DNA of 32,972 nt, taken from NCBI GenBank assembly GCA_029260135.1, contig JAJDDV010000134.1, positions 1 through 32,972 on the forward strand, in the 5' to 3' direction. The notes under the pieces were generated by a model, which did not search any database, was not told the origin of the DNA, and worked only from the letters and a program-made list of their open reading frames with translations. This document shows positions 6,712 to 15,400 of the stretch, piece after piece. Position 1 is the first letter of the stretch; every line of letters starts with the position of its first letter. The position numbers and the translations under genes are program-made. The DNA comes from Phycisphaerae bacterium (lineage in GTDB: Bacteria; Planctomycetota; Phycisphaerae; UBA1845).

Positions 6712-8196
6712 TTGTTGACGCTCGCTACCCTTTGGTGGTTGTCGTTCTGGACGGCCGTTGGTCTATGCGTGGGGAGCTTTCTCAACGCGGTGATTCATCG
6801 GCTTCCGCGTCAGAAATCGCTGCGCGATCCGATCTGGTCGTTCTGTCCCGTTTGTCGACACCGTATTCGCTGGTTCGACAATCTTCCGGTCTTGAGCTTC
6901 GTTCTGTTGTCCGGTCGGTGTCGCCATTGCGGCGTTCCGATTTCGACGCGTTACCCGGTCATCGAAATGTCGATGGCGCTGATCGTGTTGATGCTGGTCG
7001 ATTCGTTTTTCATCGGCCAGGTCCGTACGGGGCTCAGCACGAGTGTTTTCGGTTTGACGGATCGTCTCTCGTACGATTGGCCGATCCTCCTTGCCCACAT
7101 CACTCTTTTTGCGTGTCTGCTGTCGATGTCGGCCATCGACCTCGAACATTATTGGGTCGATATTCGGTTCACGAATCTGGCGACGGTGGTGGGGTTTGCC
7201 TGCCATGCGATGTGGACGCCCGCGCATTCGCGCGACTGGGTGCGCCCTTCCGACACGACGGCGGTCGTCTCCCTATTTGCACTCGCAGGACTGGGCATCA
7301 CCTGGGTTGTGGTCGCGTGTCAGCCGCCGGCCGACGTGGAGGGCGATGAGCAGGAACCGGACGAGGAAGCGGAGGTCTTCCCGGAGGTGACGCGCGCTCG
7401 AAAGCCCCCTCCGTCGCTGGTGTCGGGACCGCGAGCGGCCGGCTGGGTGGCCGGCGTATTGTTGCTGGGGACGTTTGTCATGCTCGCGCTGGATGAGGCG
7501 AACGCGGTGGCGTCTCTGGAACTCCGCCATACCGGTCGGGCGCTGTTACCGCTGCTGATGTTCTTCTTCCTCATCGTATGGGAGAGCTGCGCTCAGCGTC
7601 CGTCGGACATCCAGATTGCGGAAGCCATTCATCAGGAGCGGCACACCGCAAGGCGTATGGTGCTCACGGAGTTGGTCCATTTCCTTCCGGCGATCGTGAC
7701 TGGGGCGTTTGGCCTTTGGTTGATGACGCGGGGCGGTGAGATTCCCGAACGCATCAGTTCGGGTCTTCACGCGGGCGCGCGCATCGACGGGATCGCCATG
7801 ATGCGCAATTGGAGTCCGCTGACGGGTATGGCCACGGCTGCCAGCGGGTACATCATCGCGGGCGCTCTGGGCTGGGCGGTGCGTATCGTCTTCACGCTGA
7901 TTCTGGGGAAGGAGGCGTTCGGCACGGGGGACATCCACTTGATGTCTGCGGCGGGATGCGTGGCGGGCTGGCCGGTGGTCGTTCTTGGGTTCTTCCTCAC
8001 CTGCGTACTGGCGATGGCCGGTTGGCTGATCGCGCTTCCCTTCAAGAAGACTCGCGCGTTGCCGCTTGGGCCTTGGCTGGCGATTTCGCTCTTGGCCGTG
8101 GTGCTCTACTACGATGGGATCTTGTCCACTCCGACGGTCTCGCGGTTGATTGATGCCGTTCAATACTTGCTCCTGGGGCAGGGGTCCACGTCATAG
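6712..8196 (+). CDS. Prepilin peptidase (type IV leader peptidase, A24 family) with large central insertion
   Basis: A polytopic inner-membrane aspartic protease that would cleave type IV pilin or type II secretion pseudopilin leaders and N-methylate the new end. The N-terminal half is canonical: G-S-F-L-N-A-V-I-H-R-L-P at 21-32, the zinc-type pairs C45-P-V-C48 and C70-R-H-C73, then catalytic D143 in S-A-I-D-L-E-H. The second catalytic Asp is D407 in G-T-G-D-I-H-L. These Asps are 264 residues apart, far more than the roughly 60 in ordinary PilD proteins, and the whole protein is 494 residues against about 280. The extra part has an acidic Pro-rich loop (about 205-240) and several added membrane segments. 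The start is TTG 6712 (or TTG 6715), preceded by AAGGA at 6697-6701. No pilin genes are in the window. Confidence 0.9.
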   Translation: MLTLATLWWLSFWTAVGLCVGSFLNAVIHRLPRQKSLRDPIWSFCPVCRHRIRWFDNLPVLSFVLLSGRCRHCGVPISTRYPVIEMSMALIVLMLVDSFFIGQVRTGLSTSVFGLTDRLSYDWPILLAHITLFACLLSMSAIDLEHYWVDIRFTNLATVVGFACHAMWTPAHSRDWVRPSDTTAVVSLFALAGLGITWVVVACQPPADVEGDEQEPDEEAEVFPEVTRARKPPPSLVSGPRAAGWVAGVLLLGTFVMLALDEANAVASLELRHTGRALLPLLMFFFLIVWESCAQRPSDIQIAEAIHQERHTARRMVLTELVHFLPAIVTGAFGLWLMTRGGEIPERISSGLHAGARIDGIAMMRNWSPLTGMATAASGYIIAGALGWAVRIVFTLILGKEAFGTGDIHLMSAAGCVAGWPVVVLGFFLTCVLAMAGWLIALPFKKTRALPLGPWLAISLLAVVLYYDGILSTPTVSRLIDAVQYLLLGQGSTS

Positions 8197-8230
8197 ACCG
8201 GTGGTTTTCCGGGTCCGGTTGCACTGGGGC

Positions 8231-8257
8231 GGGTCTGGGGCTATGTTCCCTGGACCC
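8231..8257 (+). terminator. Strong hairpin after the prepilin peptidase gene
   Basis: GGGTCTGGGG at 8231-8240 can pair along all ten positions (two G-U pairs in RNA) with CCCTGGACCC at 8248-8257, leaving a seven-base loop. It starts 34 bases after the stop codon at 8196. No U-rich tail follows, so it may be a Rho-assisted terminator or a 3' stabilising stem. Confidence 0.4.
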
Positions 8258-8373
8258 ACAGAGAGAGCGCACGCCTCGTTATCGTGGGCCCGTTGCGATG
8301 TCCGAAAGGCGAGGCGTTATGGATGGATGCGTGCTAGCGTGCGGTCCGATCCCAAGAGTTAAGGAGAAGCAAC

Positions 8374-9045
8374 ATGCGCGGTAAGCGGACGTTCTGGTTG
8401 TTTCCAGCGGTCCTTTCGGTGGCCGCCGTCGGATGCGCTTCCAACCCCAAAGATCGAATTGTGCTGCTGGAAGAGGCGAACGCCAACCTCACGAGCCGGC
8501 TGAACCTCGCCAATGCCGAGTTGGACAAGGTCCGTGAGGACCAGTTGTATCTCGATCGTCGCCTACACGCGGCCATGAACGAAGCGAGTGACCTGCGCGG
8601 TCAGCTTGATGCGGCGTCGGTACCTCAGGCGGCGGCGCCGGGTTGGACGGCTGTCCCGGGCGGCGCGATGATCGCCATCGACGTTGATGTGCTGTTCTCG
8701 CCCGGAAAGGTGACGCTGCTCGATGAGGCGCGGCGTTCACTGGATGCGGTGGTCAGCGTGATTGAAGGCGCGTATTCCGACAAGGACGTTCTCGTCCTTG
8801 GACACACCGACGATCAGCCGATCAAGAAGAGCGGTTGGGCGGACAACTGGCAGCTCAGTTCGGAACGAGCACTGTCGGTGATGCGGTTTTTGCACGACCG
8901 GGGCGTGGCGTCGACGCGCTTGATGTCCGCGGGATGTGGTGAGCATCGCCCGCGCGTGGCGGGGCGTTCGGCGTCGGATCGGGCGATGAATCGCCGCGTC
9001 GAGATCTTCGCCCTTCAGCCGTTGCCGCACGGCATCGAGCCGTAA
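8374..9045 (+). CDS. OmpA/MotB-domain lipoprotein
   Basis: A 223-residue envelope protein. The N-terminus has a signal with lipobox A-V-G-C, so C21 is likely lipidated. Residues about 25-75 form a heptad-like coiled-coil stretch (L-L-E-E-A-N-A-N-L and onward). From about residue 100 there is an OmpA-like peptidoglycan-binding domain, with V-L-G-H-T-D-D-Q-P, S-S-E-R-A-L-S-V-M-R-F-L and the closing N-R-R-V-E-I. This is the domain that holds diaminopimelate in peptidoglycan. The start is well fixed by AAGGAG at 8361-8366. The protein would tether an envelope layer to the cell wall in a Pal-like way; the coiled coil could span the gap. A flagellar MotB role is unlikely because there is a lipobox and no transmembrane helix. 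Confidence 0.92.
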   Translation: MRGKRTFWLFPAVLSVAAVGCASNPKDRIVLLEEANANLTSRLNLANAELDKVREDQLYLDRRLHAAMNEASDLRGQLDAASVPQAAAPGWTAVPGGAMIAIDVDVLFSPGKVTLLDEARRSLDAVVSVIEGAYSDKDVLVLGHTDDQPIKKSGWADNWQLSSERALSVMRFLHDRGVASTRLMSAGCGEHRPRVAGRSASDRAMNRRVEIFALQPLPHGIEP

Positions 9046-9081
9046 CGCGCCGGCCGTCCGGTTCAACCGAGGCGTTGCTTG

Positions 9082-10947
9082 ATGGTCGTGTCGCTTCTGT
9101 TTTGGCTGGGTCTGGCGTTTCCCGGCTATGTCATCGTACGCCATTTCTGGAAGGATGACCTGGGGTCGGGTTTTCTGGGTGTAGCCGGTCTTTCCTATCT
9201 GGCGACGCTGGGTCTTCTCTCCCCGGTTTCCATTCTCTGCTACGTTTTTGAATTTCCGGTTTCGGTATTCTCGACGGCGTGCGTACTCGCGATGCTCGCG
9301 GCGGTTCTGGAGATCGCGCGGCGGGGATGGTGGAAGGAGTGGTGGCCGCTCCTCCGTGGCGCGCTGAGCGTGGGGCTGGTCATCGTGATCGCTGACATGG
9401 TGCTGGGTATGCTCGTCGGCGGTCAGACCGGCGGTGACGGCGCCCTCCACCTGACGCGCATTCGCCAGCTTCTCGAGCATGGTTTCACCAACACCGATCC
9501 GTTTGTATCGGTGCCGTACTTTTTCTCGACGTACCACACGAACCTTCTTCATGCCCTGCACGCCGCCTGCTCTCAGATTACGGGCGTCCATCACGTTTCC
9601 GAGTGGTTTATGAGTGTGGCGTGGGCGAAGCTGCTTATCGCGTCGGGTGCTTACTATCTCGCGTGGTCGGTGTTTGACCGTCACTGGCCTGCGTGGGTAG
9701 CGGCTGTGTTTGTCGTGGGTTGTCAAGGGCCTATCACGTTTGTTCTCTACCCGAACAAGCTGGCGCCGTACTGGGTCGCGCCGATGCTGATGGGTCTCGC
9801 GATCCGTGCGCTGAGATCTCCGTGTTCATGGCGGTCACCGTTGAAGTTGGCGGTCGGTTCACTCGTTCTCGGTCAAGTCCACAGTCTGTACGGCGCGTTT
9901 GCGGCGTTGGCGTTGGGGCCGGTCCTCGGTGTTGCGGCCCTGGCGGCGCTGGTTCGACGCCGCGGTGACGCACGCCGGCTCGCGGTTTGTTTATTGGCCA
10001 TCACGGCTACGTTTCCGTTCCTCTGGATCTCGAAGAAGAACTCAAACCCGATCTCAGCACCGGCTCGACAGGCTGCCACCAGCCATGGCGGCGGGGTTCA
10101 GCCGGCGACCGTTCCGCGGGTGGCGAACGGATTCCGGTATTACGAGAACGGTTGGGTCGCGATGACGGCCCGGTATGGCTGGGGCGTTCCTCGTGGCGTT
10201 CGCGGGGCCGCGATGACATTGTGTCTGATGCTCGGGAGCGCGCTAGCGTTGATGGGCTCGCGCCGTCGAGAGGCCGCCGTCTTTCTCGCGATCATCGGTG
10301 TGATCGTGCTAATTCTTCGAGCGCCGCCTCTTTGCACGGTCGCCCTGGAGGTGTTTCAGAAGGAGTGGATCCTCAGTCGAATGGCGATCTTTCTTTACCT
10401 GGGGTTCATCATCCTGGTTCCGGTCTCGATGGCGTGCTTCTTGGAATCGCGGACCCGTTTCTGGTGGGTCCGATCGCTGCTCACGGTTTTCGCGGGCGTC
10501 CTGGCGGTTCCTTTCGCGCAGCACAACACGCCCGACTACAACTGGCCTCGTTATTCACGGCTGGCCATCGCGCCGCGAGAGACGCGACAGAGGCACGTCA
10601 TCCGCACGCAGCGCGTTGTGGAATTCTGCGAGCGGTACATTCCTCGCGGATCCACCATTCTGATCGAGGCGTTCCAGGGCATGGTGCTTACGTCGATTCA
10701 CGACTGTCACGTCGTGGCACCACAGGCCAGCGGAAACGGCATTGCCGACATTGGCGTTCGACGCGAAGACCTTCGGGCTCTTCTCTCGGCTGGTACGCCG
10801 TGGCCTCGGCGCCGGGAGCTGCTCGAGAAGTACGGCGTCGAACACTACTTTCCGGCGGGAGCGCCGACGGACTGGGTCCGCGGGCATCTCAAGGACTTGC
10901 ACCGGTTCGGGCGGGCCGCCTTGTTCGTCATCGATTTGGAAAGCTAG
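9082..10947 (+). CDS. Polytopic membrane protein, putative GT-C type glycosyltransferase
   Basis: A 621-residue inner-membrane protein with at least ten hydrophobic segments across the first 480 residues and a soluble C-terminal region. After the third or fourth helix comes G-G-D-G-A-L-H-L-T-R-I-R-Q-L-L (D119, H123), like the acidic/His first-loop motif of lipid-linked-sugar GT-C enzymes. A loop with Y-F-F-S-T-Y-H-T-N-L-L-H-A-L-H follows. I placed the start at ATG 9082; a TTG directly before it is also open. It faces the glycan cluster tail to tail with only 18 bases between the stops. It could be a transferase that uses polyprenyl-phosphate sugars, or less likely a polymerase-like protein for that locus. 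No close family is recognised. Confidence 0.7.
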   Translation: MVVSLLFWLGLAFPGYVIVRHFWKDDLGSGFLGVAGLSYLATLGLLSPVSILCYVFEFPVSVFSTACVLAMLAAVLEIARRGWWKEWWPLLRGALSVGLVIVIADMVLGMLVGGQTGGDGALHLTRIRQLLEHGFTNTDPFVSVPYFFSTYHTNLLHALHAACSQITGVHHVSEWFMSVAWAKLLIASGAYYLAWSVFDRHWPAWVAAVFVVGCQGPITFVLYPNKLAPYWVAPMLMGLAIRALRSPCSWRSPLKLAVGSLVLGQVHSLYGAFAALALGPVLGVAALAALVRRRGDARRLAVCLLAITATFPFLWISKKNSNPISAPARQAATSHGGGVQPATVPRVANGFRYYENGWVAMTARYGWGVPRGVRGAAMTLCLMLGSALALMGSRRREAAVFLAIIGVIVLILRAPPLCTVALEVFQKEWILSRMAIFLYLGFIILVPVSMACFLESRTRFWWVRSLLTVFAGVLAVPFAQHNTPDYNWPRYSRLAIAPRETRQRHVIRTQRVVEFCERYIPRGSTILIEAFQGMVLTSIHDCHVVAPQASGNGIADIGVRREDLRALLSAGTPWPRRRELLEKYGVEHYFPAGAPTDWVRGHLKDLHRFGRAALFVIDLES

Positions 10948-10965
10948 CTGCGGCTACCGGTTCGT

Positions 10966-12066
10966 TCAGGCTTGGCGGTAGAGGTCGAGCGTTCGTTGTG
11001 CGATCGTGGTCCAGTCGAGTTGCTTGGCCAGGCGGAGGTTGTGCCGCCCCATCTCGGCAAGTTCGCCATGCCGCTGCACGCAGTGCTCCATCGCGCCGCA
11101 GAGTGCGCCCTCGTCCTCAGGGTCATAGAGGAGAGCTCCCGTGTCATCCAGAAGCTCGGTGAAGCAGGCGGTCGCCGGTGCGATGCAGGCCTGGCCGAAC
11201 GACATTGCCAGGAGCGCGGCCCCAGAGGTCAGCACGTCGCGATACGGCAGGACGAAAGCATCACTCGCGTTCATGTAAACTTGAACGTCGTCGTCGGGAA
11301 CGAATCCGGGATGAAACGTGACGTTCGCATGTGATGCGATGGCATCGTGCACGGTCTGAGTGGACGCCTGCGAGAGCGGTTTTCCGGCGATGATGAGATG
11401 CGCATCGTCGCTTTCCAGGTTGTGGAAGGCCTCGACGAGTTCGAGCACGCCTTTGTAGGGTCTGATCTGCCCGAAGAACAGGAAGACTGTCCGGTGCTCG
11501 GGCAGATCGAGGCGGCGTCGAGCTTCCTCTCTTGTGATGTCGTTCTTGTAGCTGCTGATGTAGTGCCCGTGCGGGATCACCGCGATCCGGCTACCATCTT
11601 CGAGCTTGAAGCGGTCCATGAGTCGCTTCCTGGCGGACTCGCTGTGTACGATGATTCCGCCGGCCAGTCGCACGACCCATCGATTACACACGCGGTCGAT
11701 TCGCTGGTTCTTGGCCTCGTGGTGTTCCAGGTTGTGCGCCGTCCAGACGATTCGCACGCCCAGCAGGCGCAGGATGAGAAACGCCTTGAGTGAGAACAAC
11801 AGTCGTAACCATGATCGACGCTTGCCCGCCGTTTCATAGAACGGGTGAAGCCAGTGCAGGTGAAGGATGTGTGGGCGTATCTTGAAGAGCCCCTTCGTAA
11901 TGGACCACACGTCTTGCGGAAAACGTCCGGTCAGAACACCGAGCGCCGAGAGGTGTTCGTCCAGCAGTCGCTGATACGGGTTGCCGAACCACTGCGGAAG
12001 AAAGACGACGCGCAGACGCGATGCCCCGGGGTGTGCTCTCGGGCGGTCCTCTTCGGCGTGACTCAC
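10966..12066 (-). CDS. GT-B fold glycosyltransferase, GT4-like, last gene of the glycan cluster
   Basis: A 366-residue cytoplasmic glycosyltransferase. The N-terminal domain has R-V-V-F-L-P-Q-W-F-G-N-P-Y-Q, H-I-L-H-L-H-W-L-H-P-F and V-W-T-A-H-N-L-E-H-H-E, followed by I-V-H-S-E-S and V-I-P-H-G-H-Y. The C-terminal domain has F-F-G-Q-I-R-P-Y-K-G and a late S-G-A-A-L-L-A-M-S-F-G in the nucleotide-sugar pocket. The W-T-x-H-N-L-x-x-H-E segment recalls GumI-type mannosyltransferases, but the sugar is not certain. An open TTG at 12120 exists, but GGAGGA at 12074-12079 sits seven bases before the GTG at 12066, so I chose that start. It is the final gene of the minus-strand cluster. Confidence 0.88.
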   Translation of the reverse strand: MSHAEEDRPRAHPGASRLRVVFLPQWFGNPYQRLLDEHLSALGVLTGRFPQDVWSITKGLFKIRPHILHLHWLHPFYETAGKRRSWLRLLFSLKAFLILRLLGVRIVWTAHNLEHHEAKNQRIDRVCNRWVVRLAGGIIVHSESARKRLMDRFKLEDGSRIAVIPHGHYISSYKNDITREEARRRLDLPEHRTVFLFFGQIRPYKGVLELVEAFHNLESDDAHLIIAGKPLSQASTQTVHDAIASHANVTFHPGFVPDDDVQVYMNASDAFVLPYRDVLTSGAALLAMSFGQACIAPATACFTELLDDTGALLYDPEDEGALCGAMEHCVQRHGELAEMGRHNLRLAKQLDWTTIAQRTLDLYRQA

Positions 12067-12073
12067 ACCGGTT

Positions 12074-12079
12074 TCCTCC
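12074..12079 (-). promoter_or_regulatory. Strong Shine-Dalgarno that sets a GTG start
   Basis: On the minus strand this reads GGAGGA, seven bases before GTG 12064-12066. It is the best ribosome site in the cluster and argues against the upstream in-frame TTG at 12120. Confidence 0.7.
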
Positions 12080-12141
12080 GGTGTTTCTGAATGGTCGGGA
12101 TTGGCGCGCGTGTCACTCAACGTCAGTTCTCGATGAAGTCA

Positions 12142-13410
12142 TCATGGTCGTCGACGGACGCCCTTCGCATCGTTGCGCAGGGCGTTTTCGACGGTCTTGG
12201 CTACGATGCTCGCGAACCGGTCGAATGTAAAGTGCTCGGCCACCTGGGCTCGACCTGCTTCCGCCATGGATCCCGGAAGTGAGGGGTCCGAGAGAAGCGC
12301 GTTGCACCCTTCAGCCACACCGGTGTCGTTTTCCGCGACCCATAGGGATTCTCGGTCACGCAGCGCATGCTCAAACCCGCGATGGGCATGACGAGCGACG
12401 ACGCCGGTTCGACCGCGCGCGAGGGATTCCATCACCTTGATCTTCGTTCCACCCCCTTCAAACAGCGGGACGACGGTGAACGCGCACGCGGCGTATTCAT
12501 CGGCCAGGTTGTCGACGAATCCGACGGGTTCCACGCCGGGACATCGCCGCCAGCGGGTTCGCTGTCGATCCGAAAGACCACCGCCGACAATGCGAAACGT
12601 CGCTGACGGATGAGCCCTTCGGATGATGGGCCAGGCCTGTCGAAGGAAGTTGTCGATCCCGCGCTCGTTGACGCCGAACTTCAGCGAACCAACGAAGAGA
12701 ATCCGCTTGCAGTCTGGTTGGGGCGGTTGGGGTCGGGGCGCCGGTGCATCCGGCGATTCGAATGGGATGTTGGGCAGGACGGTGGCGCGGTCCTCGCCGA
12801 CGGCTGCCCGGTCTGCTTCACTGCAGACCCAAAGCTGATCGGGAAGGGTAAGGCGATTCGGGACGATGCGTTCCAGGGCTTTGAGGCGGCGTCGAAGCAG
12901 CCACTTCGTCCACGGCGCCTGGCCCGCGACATCCAGTTGCGTTCGTGCGCGATCGGTGTCCAGGTCATCGACGTCGAGGATGAGCGGTGCGAAGCTCAGC
13001 GCGCCCGCCCGGACCACGGGCTGGAGGTACCTGCCGACGACAACGTTGTAGTGGTGGACGGACAGCCGGTCCTCGAGCGATCGTGTCGCAAGCGGGTCGG
13101 GCGTGTAGTCCACTTCAGCGGAACCGAAGAGGCCGGCGAATCGATCCACCCACTTCGGCGACAGCGGTCGGATCAGCGACCAGAGCCCGTGCTGCCCGCG
13201 CGGCGTCGGAACCAAGCTGTCGACAAGTTGGAAGTGTTGTTCGAGTTGCTCGAGCAATTCGGGTGGATGGCGGGCCGGACTTCGTGGCAGCAAAACGAGG
13301 TCGACCTTTCCACAACGCGACAGCGCGCGGAGCAGTAGGTTCGTGCGTTGGTGTCCGCCGTTGGTGGGCGGCCAGGGCGGCGTATGGGTTACGGCGAGGA
13401 TTCGCGTCAT
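12142..13410 (-). CDS. GT4-type glycosyltransferase, Stp1/exosortase-associated style
   Basis: About 422 residues from M-T-R-I-L-A-V-T-H-T-P-P-W-P-P-T-N-G-G. That opening, with the glycine-rich loop after P-P, is the acceptor-domain start of a GT4 subgroup often found in exopolysaccharide and PEP-CTERM-associated loci. The C-terminal domain has R-I-L-F-V-G-S-L-K-F, R-I-V-G-G-G, V-G-F-V-D-N-L-A-D-E-Y and E-G-G-G-T-K-I-K-V-M-E-S-L-A-R-G, the nucleotide-sugar site. The frame is open to a TTG at 13470, but the protein family begins at the ATG 13410 used here. It starts 78 bases after the stop of the next gene upstream. Donor and acceptor sugars are unknown. Confidence 0.88.
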   Translation of the reverse strand: MTRILAVTHTPPWPPTNGGHQRTNLLLRALSRCGKVDLVLLPRSPARHPPELLEQLEQHFQLVDSLVPTPRGQHGLWSLIRPLSPKWVDRFAGLFGSAEVDYTPDPLATRSLEDRLSVHHYNVVVGRYLQPVVRAGALSFAPLILDVDDLDTDRARTQLDVAGQAPWTKWLLRRRLKALERIVPNRLTLPDQLWVCSEADRAAVGEDRATVLPNIPFESPDAPAPRPQPPQPDCKRILFVGSLKFGVNERGIDNFLRQAWPIIRRAHPSATFRIVGGGLSDRQRTRWRRCPGVEPVGFVDNLADEYAACAFTVVPLFEGGGTKIKVMESLARGRTGVVARHAHRGFEHALRDRESLWVAENDTGVAEGCNALLSDPSLPGSMAEAGRAQVAEHFTFDRFASIVAKTVENALRNDAKGVRRRP

Positions 13411-13488
13411 TCGTTGTCCCGAAGCTTCCTGAAAGCCATCCGAACCAGCGCAATGTTCGACATCAGACAAACAAGATCCACTGTGCCG

Positions 13489-14484
13489 TTACTCCTTCTT
13501 CGGCGACGCCCCAACGCGGAGAGACTCGACACAGTGGGCCAGATGCCTGATGGCCCACACGCTTCGCTCTACGCGTGCGAACGGAGAAATCGAGAGCCTC
13601 GAGAGGGCGGCGAGCACGGCCAGCACGGCGATGGCACAGAGGCACGCTGGATACCACACGGCGCGGTTCCACCGCAGGAACCTCGAAAGAGCGGGCCCTC
13701 GCCAATACGTGGTGCCCCGCCCTTGCCGATACGCCCTTCTGCGAACGGATCGTGCGAGGAGCAGCTCAGGCTGAATGCGGTGGGCGACGACGGCGTCGGC
13801 GCTGTAGACCATCTGGAAGCCGTCGTCCTGGAGCCTTCGCAGAAAGGTCGCCTCGCTGCCCATGATGCGGTCGATCGGTCGCGGCCCGACGGATTCGTTG
13901 AAGCGACGGTTGTTCTCGAACACACGCCGCCGTACCCAGTAATTCCCACCGAACGGATACATGTTCGTTGGATAGAGTTCCTCCCGCTCTTTCCGTTCGT
14001 GCCTCCCGAACGCGAACGGCTGAATGCGAGGGTTTTTGGCCCACGTGGGAATCGTCACGTCGGGCCAGTGGATGTCGATCTTCCCGCCGAACACGCAAAC
14101 GTCGGGCCATCGATCGGAGGCCGACTGAATCGCCTCGAGCCAATCCATCTGAGGCGAAATGTCGTCGTCGATGAAGACGACGAGGTCGCCCAGTGGCACG
14201 CGGTCCAGTGCATGGTTCAGCGCGCAGTTCTTGCCGGGCTGAGGCTCGAACAGGTATTGAATGGGAAGGCGACCGATGAACGACTGGACGACATCTTCGG
14301 TCTGGTCGGTGCTGTTGTTATCGACGACGACGTATTCGACGACATCGTCTCCTCGGTCGACGAGCGTGAGGGCCTCGAGCGTGTCGCGAAGAGTCTCCGC
14401 TCGGTTGTGCGTTGCGATCAAGACGGAGAGTTGTGGAGTAACGACCATGACCACGTCTTTGGAATCGGCGTTCCCGCGCCCCAT
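13489..14484 (-). CDS. Glycosyltransferase family 2 (GT-A fold)
   Basis: A 331-residue inverting-type transferase. The motif set is clear: S-V-L-I-A-T-H-N-R-A-E-T-L at 20-32, V-V-D-N-N-S-T-D at 53-60, and the metal-binding I-D-D-D at 105-108. Later come G-G-N-Y-W-V-R-R and a candidate base region near G-S-E-A-T-F-L-R-R-L. A hydrophobic segment (about 280-300) near the C-terminus may anchor it to the membrane. The start ATG at 14484 has AAGGAG four bases upstream, which supports it over the internal ATG at residue 13. Only 23 bases separate it from the FkbM-type gene upstream. Confidence 0.92.
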   Translation of the reverse strand: MGRGNADSKDVVMVVTPQLSVLIATHNRAETLRDTLEALTLVDRGDDVVEYVVVDNNSTDQTEDVVQSFIGRLPIQYLFEPQPGKNCALNHALDRVPLGDLVVFIDDDISPQMDWLEAIQSASDRWPDVCVFGGKIDIHWPDVTIPTWAKNPRIQPFAFGRHERKEREELYPTNMYPFGGNYWVRRRVFENNRRFNESVGPRPIDRIMGSEATFLRRLQDDGFQMVYSADAVVAHRIQPELLLARSVRRRAYRQGRGTTYWRGPALSRFLRWNRAVWYPACLCAIAVLAVLAALSRLSISPFARVERSVWAIRHLAHCVESLRVGASPKKE

Positions 14485-14507
14485 CTCGCTCCTTGGCGGA
14501 CCCGCCT

Positions 14508-15341
14508 CTACGGGTGAGCGAGGAAGTAATAGTTCAGGTGCCGGTCGAACTGCTCGATCAACCGCTCTCGGCTCAGCGGTTCACGACCCACAAGCCAGTC
14601 CTGCAGGAGTGAGATCCGGAGCCCGCATTGACCGACCAGAAGATCGTACACCATCTCCGGTTTGATTCCGTAGTATGCCGCACCGCCCAGCCCGAACTCA
14701 AAGACGATGTACGGTTTGTACGTACGGATCGTTCCGGTTGCGCCGGAGAACATCGCGAACTCCGCGCCCTCGATGTCGGCCTTGATGAAGTCGATCCGCG
14801 TTCCGTCCGGTAGGAGATCGTCCAAGCGGCGGGTTTGCACGCGGATCAGTTCGATCCTCTCATTCTTACTCGGGTACCGGCGCTCCCGCAATCCGCTGTA
14901 CGCAGGGTTGTTCACGACGTTTCGAAACTCGGCGGTTCCCTGCGTATCGCTCAAGGCGACCTCGAAAACGCCCACGTCCGGGAATTCTCGCCTGAGCTTC
15001 GCGGCGAAGTCCGGGAGCGGCTCAAACGCGAAGTGCGTTCCGTTCGGGGCGAATCGCAGCATGTGGGCCAAGATCTCGCCCTTGTGAGCACCCGCATCGA
15101 CGCAGTTCGACGTTTTCGTCAGCACCTTGGACATGATCCGGACGGTACACCGGTCATACAAGCGGGCTTGCCTCCATGAGCGCGAGAGCGATTGCTTGGT
15201 GTACCGCCAGCAGCGCCAGACCGCCCGTGCGGGACCAAATCTACTGAGTTTCTTCCTTACCGTTTCCACGGGCAGTTCCCAGTTGCATGTTGACCGAACA
15301 CGCTCGGACCATGCGCACCCTGACGCGTGTCGTTGAATCAC
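14508..15341 (-). CDS. FkbM-family SAM-dependent methyltransferase
   Basis: A 277-residue class I methyltransferase. The SAM site is C-V-D-A-G-A-H-K-G-E (80-89), followed by F-A-F-E-P-L-P and V-A-L-S-D-T-Q-G-T-A-E-F. The FkbM signature F-I-K-A-D-I-E-G-A-E lies in the second half. Members of the family O-methylate hydroxyls on sugars or polyketides, so here it probably methylates a residue of the exported glycan. The listed GTG start gives a long basic N-terminus; GTG 15269, preceded by GGGAA, is an alternative. It lies between two glycosyltransferase genes in the same orientation. Confidence 0.9.
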   Translation of the reverse strand: MIQRHASGCAWSERVRSTCNWELPVETVRKKLSRFGPARAVWRCWRYTKQSLSRSWRQARLYDRCTVRIMSKVLTKTSNCVDAGAHKGEILAHMLRFAPNGTHFAFEPLPDFAAKLRREFPDVGVFEVALSDTQGTAEFRNVVNNPAYSGLRERRYPSKNERIELIRVQTRRLDDLLPDGTRIDFIKADIEGAEFAMFSGATGTIRTYKPYIVFEFGLGGAAYYGIKPEMVYDLLVGQCGLRISLLQDWLVGREPLSRERLIEQFDRHLNYYFLAHP

Positions 15342-15400
15342 CTGTTCGCGTCTTCGTCAACACCGGGTTTCGTCGCATCGCGAGAACGGACGACGTGTGT

